This document shows positions 38,532 to 47,080 of a DNA stretch of 64,000 bases, one piece after another. The stretch lies in the NCBI RefSeq assembly GCF_005280275.1, contig NZ_CP040021.1, positions 583,001 to 647,000 on the forward strand, in the 5' to 3' direction. The position numbers were made by a program, and so were the translations under genes. The stretch comes from Salinivibrio kushneri (GTDB lineage: Bacteria; Pseudomonadota; Gammaproteobacteria; Enterobacterales; Vibrionaceae). Each line of letters starts with the position of its first letter. Positions within the stretch are counted from its first letter, which is position 1. The notes under the pieces were generated by a model that ran no database searches, had not been told where the DNA came from, and saw only the letters and a list, made by a program, of their open reading frames with translations.

Positions 38532-39716
38532 TTATTCGTGGCTGTCCGGCAGGGATACTTCGGTGGGGGAAATGGTCTCTGACGGGTAGCAGCCGAGCAC
38601 TTTTAGATAACGGGTCAGGGTAGTGAGTTCATCCAGTGCACTTTCCATCAGGTTGCTAGCCATATTGGCCTCAACATCGACGTAAAACATCTCTTCCCAC
38701 GGGTTGCCGAGCACGGGGCGGGATTCGAGCTTGGTCATATTGATGCCACGCTCGCGCAGTACCATCAAGCATTCGACTAAGGAACCGGCTTGCTGTGAGG
38801 TCGACATAATAAACGTGGTTTTGGCAGGGGTCAGTGACGACACTTTCACCGGCTTGCGGGCCACCACAATAAAGCGGGTGTGATTTTGCTGTTGGTTAGC
38901 TATCTCGCCCTTAATTGCGGTTAAACCGTAAAACTCACCGCTGGCGGCATGGCCAATCGCGGCCACATTGGGTTGGTTTAAATCCGCCACTTGTTGCATG
39001 GCCTCTGCGGTGCTGGAGCAGTAGATTTTCTTCACGTTACCCAAGGTATCTATGTATTCACTGCATTGCTGGTGCGGCTGCGGGTGAGCATACAAGGTAT
39101 CAATTTGGCTTGGATCTTGGTCGCCGACAGTCAGCAGGCAGTGGTCGATAGGCAGCGTAAGCTCACCGACAATCGATAAACGCGTGTGCTGCAGCTGATC
39201 GTACACTTCATTGATTGAGCCAGAGCTGGTGTTTTCTACCGGTAAGATACCGTAATCGGCATGGCCGGTTTCTACCGTTTCTACCACCTTTTTAAAGCTG
39301 TCACAGGCCATTTCCACCAGTTCGGTTTGCTTGCGGCTAAAGTACTGGCGCGCGGCGAGATAGGAGTATGAACCTTGGTTGCCCAAGAAAGAAACCCGTG
39401 CCACTGGACGTTGATTGTCTGGGTTGGCCAGATTTTGCAGATAGCGCTGCTGAATCAGTACCGAGTCTTCGATAATGGTGTGAAACAGACTCAGTACATA
39501 GTGGGCGTCTAGCTGGTGATCTTGCGCTTTGGTCACCAGTTTTTCTAATAAGGCTTGCTCGCGCGCTTGATCACGAATGGGTTTTTGCACCGCGACTTTG
39601 TTTTTGGCGACATCCAGGCTTAAGCGACGGCGCTCGGCCAATAGTGTCAGCAGCTCTTGATCAAGCTGACTTATCCGTGTGCGTATCTCATCCAGTGGGC
39701 GTGGTGTGTTTGGCAT
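38532..39716 (-). CDS. pheA: Chorismate mutase / prephenate dehydratase (P-protein)
   Basis: A bifunctional 394-residue enzyme making phenylpyruvate for phenylalanine. The AroQ chorismate mutase domain covers residues 1-95 (IRTRISQLDQELLTLLAERRRLSLDVAKNK), the dehydratase about 105-285 (VSFLGNQGSYSYLAARQYF; PVENTSSGSINEVYD; NHTRFIVV), and the ACT regulatory domain 300-390 with ESRPVLGNPWEEMFYVDVEAN, the phenylalanine-binding motif. A ribosome binding site AAGGAT precedes it. It is controlled by the pheL attenuator just upstream. Confidence 0.97.
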   Translation of the reverse strand: MPNTPRPLDEIRTRISQLDQELLTLLAERRRLSLDVAKNKVAVQKPIRDQAREQALLEKLVTKAQDHQLDAHYVLSLFHTIIEDSVLIQQRYLQNLANPDNQRPVARVSFLGNQGSYSYLAARQYFSRKQTELVEMACDSFKKVVETVETGHADYGILPVENTSSGSINEVYDQLQHTRLSIVGELTLPIDHCLLTVGDQDPSQIDTLYAHPQPHQQCSEYIDTLGNVKKIYCSSTAEAMQQVADLNQPNVAAIGHAASGEFYGLTAIKGEIANQQQNHTRFIVVARKPVKVSSLTPAKTTFIMSTSQQAGSLVECLMVLRERGINMTKLESRPVLGNPWEEMFYVDVEANMASNLMESALDELTTLTRYLKVLGCYPSETISPTEVSLPDSHE

Positions 39717-39737
39717 ACATTATCCTTGTTCTAATAC

Positions 39738-39762
39738 AAAAAAACCTCCCGGTTGGGAGGTT
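39738..39762 (-). terminator. pheA attenuator terminator
   Basis: Read on the minus strand, AACCTCCC-AACC-GGGAGGTT followed by a run of Ts. It lies between the pheL stop and pheA. Its first arm CCTCCC can instead pair with a GGGAGG inside the pheL frame (complement of 39795-39800), giving the antiterminator. Confidence 0.9.
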
Positions 39763-39783
39763 AGTGCGCCAGGCTGATTGGGC

Positions 39784-39849
39784 TTAGCACGCTTCCTCCC
39801 GCGTTAGCGAGATAAAAAAGAAGCGAAAAAAACGAGCGTGAATCAGCAT
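39784..39849 (-). CDS. pheL: pheA operon leader peptide
   Basis: A 21-codon frame encoding MLIHARFFRFFFISLTREEAC. Five of six consecutive residues (7-12) are phenylalanine, the hallmark of a phe attenuator peptide; E. coli PheL has seven phenylalanines in its leader. It lies between a consensus promoter and the attenuator. No clear ribosome binding site is seen, which is a weakness; a longer in-frame ATG upstream would fall inside the -10 and is not transcribed. When charged tRNA-Phe is low the ribosome should stall on the Phe codons and leave GGGAGG free to form the antiterminator. Confidence 0.9.
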   Translation of the reverse strand: MLIHARFFRFFFISLTREEAC

Positions 39850-39883
39850 TGGGCGTTGTGTTGTTATGTTTGCGTATGGATTA

Positions 39884-39912
39884 ACCATATGGGGCGCAGG
39901 CAGGCGTGTCAA
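39884..39912 (-). promoter_or_regulatory. pheL-pheA promoter
   Basis: On the minus strand: -35 TTGACA (39912-39907), spacer of 17 bases, -10 TATGGT (39889-39884). The start of transcription should be near 39877, 28 bases before the pheL ATG. Confidence 0.8.
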
Positions 39913-39916
39913 GGAT

Positions 39917-39941
39917 CAAAAAGCCCCGCGAAAACGGGGCT
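39917..39941 (-). terminator. Intrinsic terminator of raiA
   Basis: On the minus strand a stem AGCCCCG / CGGGGCT with a TTTTCG loop is followed by a T-run. It sits just upstream of the pheL -35. Confidence 0.87.
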
Positions 39942-39975
39942 AACATGTTTAGCGATTTAGGTGTTGCGCTGAGGG

Positions 39976-40326
39976 TTAGATTTCCTCATCGGCTGGATTT
40001 TCTTCCATCGCAACCGTCGCGGCTGATTTATCGTTACGGCGCGCTTCGCCTTTATGTTGGACCTTATTCAGTTGCTTCTCGAGTTTTTGGCCCACCTCGT
40101 TAATCGCTTTGTACATGTCGTCGCTTTCGGCAGAGGCAACCAGTGTTGAACCTGGTAGCCCAGCTTTGGCTTCTACTTTGAACTGGTGGTTTGGCTCCTT
40201 ACTGATCACAGCATGAGGATTGATGAGTGCCACCTGCCACTTGGCCAGCTTTTCAAAGCGGCTTTCGATGCGCTCACGGATGGCGGGAGTGATTTCGATG
40301 TTTTTGCCTGCAATTTCCACTCTCAT
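39976..40326 (-). CDS. raiA: Ribosome-associated translation inhibitor RaiA
   Basis: RaiA (YfiA) binds the 30S subunit in stationary phase or cold and blocks A and P sites. The 116-residue product matches the short family: MRVEIAGKNIEITPAIRERIESRFEKLAKWQV at the N-terminus, ASAESDDMYKAINEVGQKLEKQLNKVQHKGEARR in the middle, and an acidic C-terminal tail. The start has AGAGGAAAG upstream. The pheA neighbour is the conserved arrangement. Confidence 0.94.
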   Translation of the reverse strand: MRVEIAGKNIEITPAIRERIESRFEKLAKWQVALINPHAVISKEPNHQFKVEAKAGLPGSTLVASAESDDMYKAINEVGQKLEKQLNKVQHKGEARRNDKSAATVAMEENPADEEI

Positions 40327-40664
40327 ACTCTTTCCTCTTTGTTCCCCTGTATTAGGTTCATCTTCAGATTACCGCTTTTCAGTATTGATAACGTGACTTA
40401 GCTCATGTTTAAAGGGGGGAAGGATATTGATAGGAGGATCTGTGAGCACTCGCGAATCCTGATACCAAAAAGGCCGTAAAAGCCTTGAACTCAATGCCAA
40501 AAATGCTACGTTGGGAGAGGTCACGAACGCTGATTTACCCGCCAGTCAGGGCCGCGTCGCGCCTATGTATTTCCCTACCTTTTACCTGTGGTTAAAAATG
40601 TGCCACAAATCTGCTGGTGCTTTTGGGCGCTTGCGGTGATGCGACAGAGCTTAAAGCAACGTGG
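40327..40664. other. Intergenic region upstream of raiA
   Basis: No protein gene is seen. A hairpin followed on the minus strand by a T-run (AAGGC-N7-GCCTT, 40470-40486) has no gene in front of it, so it may end a small RNA or a long raiA leader. The raiA promoter must lie here but no clear -35/-10 pair was found. Confidence 0.4.
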
Positions 40665-40666
40665 GC

Positions 40667-40696
40667 ATAAAAAAGGCGACCAAGTGGGCCGCCTTT
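40667..40696 (-). terminator. Intrinsic terminator of dapD
   Basis: On the minus strand AAAGGCGGCC / GGTCGCCTTT (10-bp stem with one G-T pair, CACTT loop) followed by Ts. It lies 25 bases after the dapD stop. Confidence 0.88.
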
Positions 40697-40720
40697 GAAA
40701 AGAACTCAAAGAGCGCTTGA

Positions 40721-41752
40721 TTAGTTATTAGCGTGTAGATCGTGGTTGAGCTCAACCGCACTTTTGTTGGTTAAACACTCAACCGCACCTGTTTTAGAGT
40801 TACGACGGAACAGCAGATCGGCTTTGCCCGCCAAATCACGCGCTTTGATGCTTTCTACGGCGTTGCCGTCGGCGTCGAGCATAGTCACTTTGGTGCCAGC
40901 GGTGACATACAGCCCTGACTCGATGGTGCAACGATCGCCGAGTGGGAAGCCAAGACCCGCGTTGGCACCTAATAGTGAATTCTCGCCAATCGAAACGACA
41001 ATCTGGCCGCCGCCACTTAACGTACCCATAATCGATGCGCCGCCACCAATATCACTGCCTTGACCGACCATCACACCTGCAGAGATTCGACCTTCAATCA
41101 TGCTCTTGCCTTCGGTGCCAGCGTTAAAGTTGATAAAGCCTTCGTGCATCACTGTGGTGCCTTCACCGACATGCGCGCCCAAGCGAACACGGGCAGTATC
41201 GGCAATACGCACACCGGCAGGTACCACGTAATCGGTCATTTTCGGGAATTTATCCACGCACTCAACGGTCAGCGTTTCGCCTTTCAAGCGCGCTTCCATC
41301 TGACGCTCAGGCAACTCTGGCAAGTCGATCGGGCCTTGGTTGGTCCAAGCAATGTTGTGCAGCAGGCCAAAGAGCCCTTCTAGCACCACACCATGTGGTT
41401 TCACTAAGCGGTGCGAGATCAGTTGTAGCTTCAAAAAGCCTTCTGCCACCGATGCTGGCTTGCTGTCATTTTCGAGGATCACCAGCACCAGCGGCTGTGT
41501 GGTTTGTTGAGCCTTGCTGGCAAAGTTAGCTGCCTCTTGCGCGCCAGCGGCGGCGAAGGCTTCACTGATTGCAGCGCAGGTTTCTGGTGCAATCGCTAGT
41601 ACCTGATTACCGGCGCTATAATCGGTTAGCGCACTTAAGGCACTCACCAGATCATCACTAGGGTTAAGCAGGGGCGCCGGGAAATAGGCTTCAATGATTT
41701 TACCGTCCTGGTTTTGAGTGGCGGTACCAAGTGCCAGAGCAAAGCTTGCCAT
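40721..41752 (-). CDS. dapD: 2,3,4,5-tetrahydropyridine-2,6-dicarboxylate N-succinyltransferase
   Basis: DapD succinylates tetrahydrodipicolinate in the lysine/diaminopimelate pathway. The 343-residue product is the long DapD type of vibrios and pseudomonads. It has an N-terminal domain, then left-handed beta-helix hexapeptide repeats (ARVRLGAHVGEGTTVMHEGFINFNAGT; GRISAGVMVGQGSDIGGGASIMGTLSGGG; IGENSLLGANAGLGFPLGDRC) and a C-terminal tail. The start has AAGGAGAT upstream. In many genomes dapD lies with glnD and map; here it stands alone. Confidence 0.95.
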   Translation of the reverse strand: MASFALALGTATQNQDGKIIEAYFPAPLLNPSDDLVSALSALTDYSAGNQVLAIAPETCAAISEAFAAAGAQEAANFASKAQQTTQPLVLVILENDSKPASVAEGFLKLQLISHRLVKPHGVVLEGLFGLLHNIAWTNQGPIDLPELPERQMEARLKGETLTVECVDKFPKMTDYVVPAGVRIADTARVRLGAHVGEGTTVMHEGFINFNAGTEGKSMIEGRISAGVMVGQGSDIGGGASIMGTLSGGGQIVVSIGENSLLGANAGLGFPLGDRCTIESGLYVTAGTKVTMLDADGNAVESIKARDLAGKADLLFRRNSKTGAVECLTNKSAVELNHDLHANN

Positions 41753-41912
41753 TGGGGGAGATCTCCTTGTGTCGTTGGGCTTAAAACATCAAACACTTCA
41801 TCTTAAAGACAAGCGGCGGTGGTTGGAAGCGCTTAACGGCGGGTGAAAGAAAAAATGCTTACAGGTCAGCGCACCGATTCATATTGATGCATAGACATCA
41901 GGAGACAGGCAT

Positions 41913-41937
41913 AAAAAGGCAAGCCAAATGGGCTTGC
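41913..41937 (-). terminator. Intrinsic terminator of yebG
   Basis: On the minus strand GCAAGCC-CATTT-GGCTTGC is followed by a T-run. Confidence 0.85.
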
Positions 41938-41974
41938 TCTTTCGCGGATGCTTAAAGGGTCAGCAATCACAACA

Positions 41975-42283
41975 TTAGGCCGCGTCGGCGTCTTTATCGT
42001 CGCTACTTGCGTCCGCTTTGTTCTCGCTTTTGGCTGGCTTTTTCTTTGCCGCCTTGCGTTTGGCACCCAGGGCTTCAAGCACCGAGTCTTTGTGTTGAGC
42101 AAGGTATAGCGACAAGGCTTCACGCTTTTCTTCGTCGTCTACCAGTTCGCTCTCTCCAATCAGATCGAACATCGCATCCGCCATATCTAACATTTTGTCG
42201 TAGGCGTCGGCTTCGGCTTTGGAGGTAAATGTCATCTTTTCTTCTCCCTCGCGTTCGACCACGTACTTGACGATAACGGCCAT
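41975..42283 (-). CDS. yebG: SOS-induced protein YebG
   Basis: A 102-residue protein of the YebG family, DNA-damage inducible in E. coli with unknown biochemical role. The N-terminal half is closely like E. coli YebG: MAVIVKYVVEREGEEKMTFTSKAEADAYDKMLDMAD, then EKREALSLYLAQHKDSVLEAL. The C-terminal 30 residues are Lys/Ala/Asp-rich and variable (KRKAAKKKPAKSENKADASS), which suggests a nucleic acid contact. A LexA box lies 23 bases upstream. The gene is divergent from tag. Confidence 0.92.
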   Translation of the reverse strand: MAVIVKYVVEREGEEKMTFTSKAEADAYDKMLDMADAMFDLIGESELVDDEEKREALSLYLAQHKDSVLEALGAKRKAAKKKPAKSENKADASSDDKDADAA

Positions 42284-42305
42284 AATTACCCTCTCTTCGT
42301 TGATT

Positions 42306-42325
42306 CACTGTCTTTTTATACAGTA
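42306..42325. promoter_or_regulatory. LexA box shared by yebG and tag
   Basis: CACTGTCTTTTTATACAGTA matches the CTG-N10-CAG rule. It lies 22 bases before the yebG ATG and 41 bases before the tag ATG, so one operator could control both divergent genes. LexA control of yebG is established in E. coli; that of tag is inferred here. Confidence 0.82.
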
Positions 42326-42366
42326 GGATAAGGGCCATTGTCCACTGACCCTGCCATGATTGTGAC

Positions 42367-43050
42367 ATGAGAGAAAAATTTAGCACCATTTATCAACGTG
42401 CCGCTGAGCGTAAAGGCGGTCAACGTGCGTTAGAGCATATGCTGGTGGCACCGCTTGAACATGATGCCTTGTGTGAGATACCGGATGATCGCTGGTTAGC
42501 GGCGTTTAGTCAGAAGGTGTTTCAATCGGGCATTAGTTGGCAGGTGGTCCGTAAAAAGTGGCCCGGATTCGAAGAGGTGTTCTGGGGCTTTGATATTGAG
42601 AAAATGCTGCTGATGCCGCCGGAAATGTGGGAAGAAAAAGCCACCAACCCAGCGATTATTCGTCACCTTACCAAGGTGATGACGATTCCGCACAACGCGG
42701 AAATGATCCACCGCGTGCAGCAATCGCACGGCAGTTTTAGCCAGTTTGTCGCCGATTGGCCCAGCGAGGATATTGTCGGGTTATGGCAGTATTTAAAAAA
42801 ACACGGTAAGCGTTTAGGCGGGAATACCGGTGCTTATACCTTGCGCCGAATGGGCAAGGACACCTTCTTGTTCACCCGCGATATCGAGCACTACCTGCGC
42901 GCGACCAAAATTGTTGATAGCGGCCGAGAGACCAAACGGGCGATGCAAGCGGCGCAACAGGCATTTAATCAGTGGCAGCAAGAGTCGGGCCGTTCACTGA
43001 ACCATATCAGCCAGCTGATTGCCTTCAGTGTGGGTGACAACCGGGTTTAA
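42367..43050 (+). CDS. tag: DNA-3-methyladenine glycosylase I family protein
   Basis: Tag-family glycosylases excise 3-methyladenine from alkylated DNA in base excision repair. The 227-residue product has the family blocks LEHMLVAPLEHDALCEIPDDRWLAAFSQKVFQSGISWQVVRKKWPGFEEVFWGFD (residues about 23-78, with the substrate-binding Trp/Glu region), RRMGKDTFLFTRDIEHYLRAT near 170. It is of the larger Vibrio Tag type, somewhat different from E. coli Tag. The gene is divergent from yebG with a LexA box between. Confidence 0.8.
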   Translation: MREKFSTIYQRAAERKGGQRALEHMLVAPLEHDALCEIPDDRWLAAFSQKVFQSGISWQVVRKKWPGFEEVFWGFDIEKMLLMPPEMWEEKATNPAIIRHLTKVMTIPHNAEMIHRVQQSHGSFSQFVADWPSEDIVGLWQYLKKHGKRLGGNTGAYTLRRMGKDTFLFTRDIEHYLRATKIVDSGRETKRAMQAAQQAFNQWQQESGRSLNHISQLIAFSVGDNRV

Positions 43051-43184
43051 TCGCTCAGCGATTTGCTGTGCTATCACACGGTTAGCAAGTCGTGTGCGAG
43101 GTCGCGGCGTGTCGGTGTCGGTTTGCGCTTAGTACGGCAATCGGCCACAATCGATGCCAGTTATCTTTCCCATGTGAGCGCCTT

Positions 43185-46100
43185 GTGTTTACTGTTTATC
43201 ACTCTAATCAGCTCGATCTGTTGAAATCGCTGTTGGTCTCTCTGATCCAACAGCGACCGCTGTCTGACCCTTTTCAAAAAGAACTTATTCTGGTGCAAAG
43301 CCCCGGCATGGCGCAGTGGTTAAAAATGGCACTCGCCCACGAGCAGCAGATTGTCGCTAACGTCGAATTCCCACTTCCCGCCACCTTTATCTGGCAGTTG
43401 TTTGTGCGGGTGTTGGATGGCGTGCCTGAGCGCAGTGATTTCAACAAAGAGGCGATGACATGGAAGCTAATGGATATTCTGCCCAGCTGCCTGGATGCGC
43501 CTGAGTTCGCTGATTTAGCCGCGTATTTGGAAGATAGTCAGGATCAGCAGCGTGCTTACCAGCTGGCCGAAAAAGTGGCCGATATTTTCGACCAGTATTT
43601 GGTCTATCGCCCCGAGTGGGTGCTGGCATGGGAGCAAGAGCAACCGGTGCCCGAGCTTGACGATGTGCAGCCTTGGCAGCAAAAACTGTGGCGTCGCTTA
43701 TACGATCACACCTTGGCGCTGGGCCAATCGCCTTACCATCGCGCTAACTTGTATCAAGAGTTTATCGACACCTTAACCAGCCATCAGCACAAACCTGAGG
43801 GGCTGGCTGATATTGAGCGGGTCTTTGTGTTTGGTATCTCGGCGCTTCCACCACGCTATCTGGATGCGTTGCAAGCCCTAGGTGAGCATGTGGAGGTGCA
43901 TTTTATGTTCACCAATCCATGCCGTTATTATTGGGGCGATATTCGCGACAAGCGCTATCTGGCTAAACGTGCCGCATTGGACCGCGATAAAATCAGCCGA
44001 ATTGAAGACATCCCCGCCGACAGCCAATTGGCTCTGGGGCTTGATGAGCCCGAGTACGGTGAAGTAGGTAACAGCTTGCTGGCGTCGATGGGAAAACTGG
44101 GGCGCGATAACTTACTGCTACTCTCGGAAATGGCCTGTAATGAGATTGATAGCGGCTTTGTACCTATTAATCGCGATCACCTGCTGCATCATCTCCAAGC
44201 CGATATTTTGGATTTGAATGAGCCGGGTGATCCCAAGCAAACCGAGACCAGTGCGGCGAAAACAGAAATCGAGCCAGATGATGCTTCCATCGCTATCCAT
44301 GCCTGTCACAGCCCGATGCGCGAAGTCGAGGTGCTGCACGATCAGCTGCTCGCGATGTTTGAGGCTAACCCATCACTGAGCCCCCGCGATGTGATTGTGA
44401 TGGTGGCGGATATCAATGCCTACAGCCCCGCCATTCAAGCGGTGTTTGGTAATGCGCCTCGCGAGCGTTTTATTCCGTTTTCCATCTCAGATCGCAGCGC
44501 CGATCAAGAAAGCCCGGTGTTGGCGGCATTTTTACGCTTACTCACCCTGCCTGATAGTCGATGCAGTGCAGCGGAGCTGTTGGAAATTCTTGAGGTGCCG
44601 GCGGTCTCGCGCCGTTTTGCCATCGACAGCCAACAGTTTGACCAAATTAAGCAGTGGGTGGAAGAAACCGGTATTCGCTGGGGGCTTGATACCCATACCG
44701 CCAGCCAATTTGCCTTGCCCGAACAGTATCAGAATACCTGGCTATTTGGCTTGAAACGTATGTTACTCGGCTACGCGATGCCGAGTGAGGCAGGGCTGTT
44801 TGCAGACACCGTGCCTTATGATGAAGTCCAAGGGCTTAATGCGGAGCTGGCGGGGCGTTTAGGGCTGTTTATCGACACCTTAATTCACTACCAGCAGCAA
44901 CTGGCGATTGAATGCGATGGCAAGACGTGGGTGGCGCGGTTGACCCAAATGCTGGATGACTGTTTCGCCATAGAAGGGGATGAAGAGGTAGCAGTCAAAT
45001 TGATCCGTACCCAGTTAGACAGTTGGCTGACACAGCTTAGCGATGCTGCCTTTTCCCACACGCTAACCTTGCCCGTGGTGCGCGATTACTTTAATGGTCG
45101 CCTCAATAACGAGCGAGTCAGCCAGCGCTTTTTGGCCGGTCAGGTCAACTTTTGTACCTTGATGCCGATGCGCTCTATTCCCTTTGATGTGGTGTGTCTG
45201 CTGGGGATGAATGATGGCGTGTACCCGCGCACCGTGCCCAGTGTCGGCTTTGATTTGATGGTCGGTCGCACGCGGGCGGGAGATCGCTCGCGCCGCGACG
45301 ATGATCGATACCTATTTTTAGAAGCGTTGCAGTCAGCACAGCAGCGTTTGTATATCAGTTATGTCGGTCGCTCAGTGCAAGACAACAGCTTAAAAGTCCC
45401 GTCGGTGCTGGTCACCGAACTGCTTGAGTATTGCACCCAAGGCTACTGTTTGGCCGGTGACCGCGACTTACCCGAACGCCAGTCACGTCAGCGGCTGGAA
45501 GAGACGCTTATCCAGACTCACCCCCTGACCCCCTTTAGCCCACAGGCGTTCGCTCATGGTGGTAGCTACGCGCAAGAGTGGCTACCAGCAGCCCAAGGAC
45601 AAGGGACGCAACTGCCGGCATTTATTGGCGATGCGTTAAGCCCTGATCCGGACAGCCACCAGGATCCTGTGATTGAGTTGGCTGAATTGCAGCGCTTTTG
45701 GCGGTTGCCCGTGCGCTACTTTTTCCAACGCCGCTTGAAAGTATTCTTTGAGCAGTTAGAAGCGCCGTTAGAAGAATTCGAACCCTTTAGTTTAGATACC
45801 TTGCACCGCTTTCAGCTGCGCGATCAGCTGTTAGCGCACTTTATTGAAACCGATGACAGCCCCCAAAGTGTGCAGGACTTTATGGCCCGACAGCGTGGGC
45901 AGGGCAAACTACCCTTAGCGTACTTTGGCGAATTGACCTTGGATACGCAAGTTACGGTGATCCGTAACATGTACCAACGCTTAACGCCTTTGCTCGCCGC
46001 GCCGCGCCCCGATCTTGAACTTAATCTGACCCTCCCTACTGCGTTGGGCGAGGTGCAGCTGCAAGGCTGGCTCAATCGGCGTTATCAAGACAGCTTAGTC

Positions 46101-46565
46101 CGCTTTCATTGCGGCGATCTGACCGTGCGTCATCAGCTTGCGGTATGGATCGATCATTTATGCCAATGCGCGATGGGCGAAGCCGTACCGAGTACGTTGG
46201 TGGGGGTGAAAGAAACCATCGAGTTTTCGCCACTCAGTAAAGATGACGCGCTTGCACACTTACAAGCCTTGGTTGAAGACTATCAAAACGGCCTAAATCA
46301 GCCGCTTACCTATCTGCCAAGCTCAGTCGGAGCGGGGATAAAAGCCCGAGATGGCAAAAAAGGCTTTGATAACAGTGAAACCGGCCAAGACAAAGCGCTA
46401 AAAGCCATGTGTGATGCCTTTGTCGGGGGCTTCAATCCTGGTGAAGTACAAGACCCTTACGTATACCGTGTTTGGCCGCAATGGCGTGAGGGCCTCGGCC
46501 AAGCCCTGTTAGCAACAGGTGACCGTCACTTAATGCCGATGCTAGCGCAGCGACAAAAACACTAG
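43185..46565 (+). CDS. recC: Exodeoxyribonuclease V gamma chain RecC
   Basis: RecC recognises the Chi sequence and clamps DNA strands in the RecBCD helicase-nuclease. The 1126-residue product begins, from GTG 43185, MFTVYHSNQLDLLKSLLV, matching E. coli MLRVYHSNRLD. Family blocks include LVQSPGMAQWLKMAL, NVEFPLPATFIWQLFVRVL, RVFVFGISALPPRYLDAL, HACHSPMREVEVLHDQL and LCLLGMNDGVYPR-like VCLLGMNDGVYPRTVPSVGFDLM. A start at 43092 adds 31 residues absent from the family. It is not followed directly by recB: two unrelated genes come between. Confidence 0.96.
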   Translation: MFTVYHSNQLDLLKSLLVSLIQQRPLSDPFQKELILVQSPGMAQWLKMALAHEQQIVANVEFPLPATFIWQLFVRVLDGVPERSDFNKEAMTWKLMDILPSCLDAPEFADLAAYLEDSQDQQRAYQLAEKVADIFDQYLVYRPEWVLAWEQEQPVPELDDVQPWQQKLWRRLYDHTLALGQSPYHRANLYQEFIDTLTSHQHKPEGLADIERVFVFGISALPPRYLDALQALGEHVEVHFMFTNPCRYYWGDIRDKRYLAKRAALDRDKISRIEDIPADSQLALGLDEPEYGEVGNSLLASMGKLGRDNLLLLSEMACNEIDSGFVPINRDHLLHHLQADILDLNEPGDPKQTETSAAKTEIEPDDASIAIHACHSPMREVEVLHDQLLAMFEANPSLSPRDVIVMVADINAYSPAIQAVFGNAPRERFIPFSISDRSADQESPVLAAFLRLLTLPDSRCSAAELLEILEVPAVSRRFAIDSQQFDQIKQWVEETGIRWGLDTHTASQFALPEQYQNTWLFGLKRMLLGYAMPSEAGLFADTVPYDEVQGLNAELAGRLGLFIDTLIHYQQQLAIECDGKTWVARLTQMLDDCFAIEGDEEVAVKLIRTQLDSWLTQLSDAAFSHTLTLPVVRDYFNGRLNNERVSQRFLAGQVNFCTLMPMRSIPFDVVCLLGMNDGVYPRTVPSVGFDLMVGRTRAGDRSRRDDDRYLFLEALQSAQQRLYISYVGRSVQDNSLKVPSVLVTELLEYCTQGYCLAGDRDLPERQSRQRLEETLIQTHPLTPFSPQAFAHGGSYAQEWLPAAQGQGTQLPAFIGDALSPDPDSHQDPVIELAELQRFWRLPVRYFFQRRLKVFFEQLEAPLEEFEPFSLDTLHRFQLRDQLLAHFIETDDSPQSVQDFMARQRGQGKLPLAYFGELTLDTQVTVIRNMYQRLTPLLAAPRPDLELNLTLPTALGEVQLQGWLNRRYQDSLVRFHCGDLTVRHQLAVWIDHLCQCAMGEAVPSTLVGVKETIEFSPLSKDDALAHLQALVEDYQNGLNQPLTYLPSSVGAGIKARDGKKGFDNSETGQDKALKAMCDAFVGGFNPGEVQDPYVYRVWPQWREGLGQALLATGDRHLMPMLAQRQKH

Positions 46566-47080
46566 TACTCAGCGAATCCTCCTCATGTGAGTCAGCGGCC
46601 TCTGTCTCCTCCCCATCTTCTCCCAGTAGCCAAGTTGATGCTTGGCTTTCTATTATGCGTCGATTGTCGTCAAAAGTATGACGAGTGATTCTATTGCATT
46701 TTTAATCTCTTATTGTGAATTTATACTCAATGTGATGCCTCGAGTATTATAGGAGAGTGAGCGAGAGGTGCGTCCATATTTCTGAGCGTCGAGTGACAGT
46801 TGTTACCAATTTGTTGGTTAAAGATTGCGCATCGTGCGTCTCGTTAGGGGTCAATCTATTTGGGGTCTAAATATTTTTAAAACGATCATTTGAATAGCTG
46901 GCTTTGACAATAATTTCATTTAAAACAATGGTTTGTTGTTTTTATATTTGTTAGTGGACGTATTATTCATGTGGTTTTGTAGGCTTCTTTTGATGTTTTT
47001 TATTTGAACGTGTAATTAACTTAACGCACAATGTCATCGAAAATTCACATAACAAACCATGAAAAAAAGGAAGTGCCTTC
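46566..47080. other. Long A+T-rich intergenic region upstream of the PHP metallohydrolase gene
   Basis: No gene is seen. The right half (46860-47080) is very A+T rich. A TTGACA lies at 46904-46909 but the matching -10 (AATGGT) is poor. The ribosome binding site AAAGGAAG lies just before 47081. The length and base composition suggest a regulated promoter; no operator could be named. Confidence 0.45.

Noticed and set aside
41866-42123. 85-residue minus-strand frame overlapping yebG
   Set aside because: It overlaps yebG in another frame and runs through its terminator.
46733-46760. CRP-like TGTGA near the start of the A+T-rich region before the PHP gene
   Set aside because: The second half-site is missing and the spacing is wrong.
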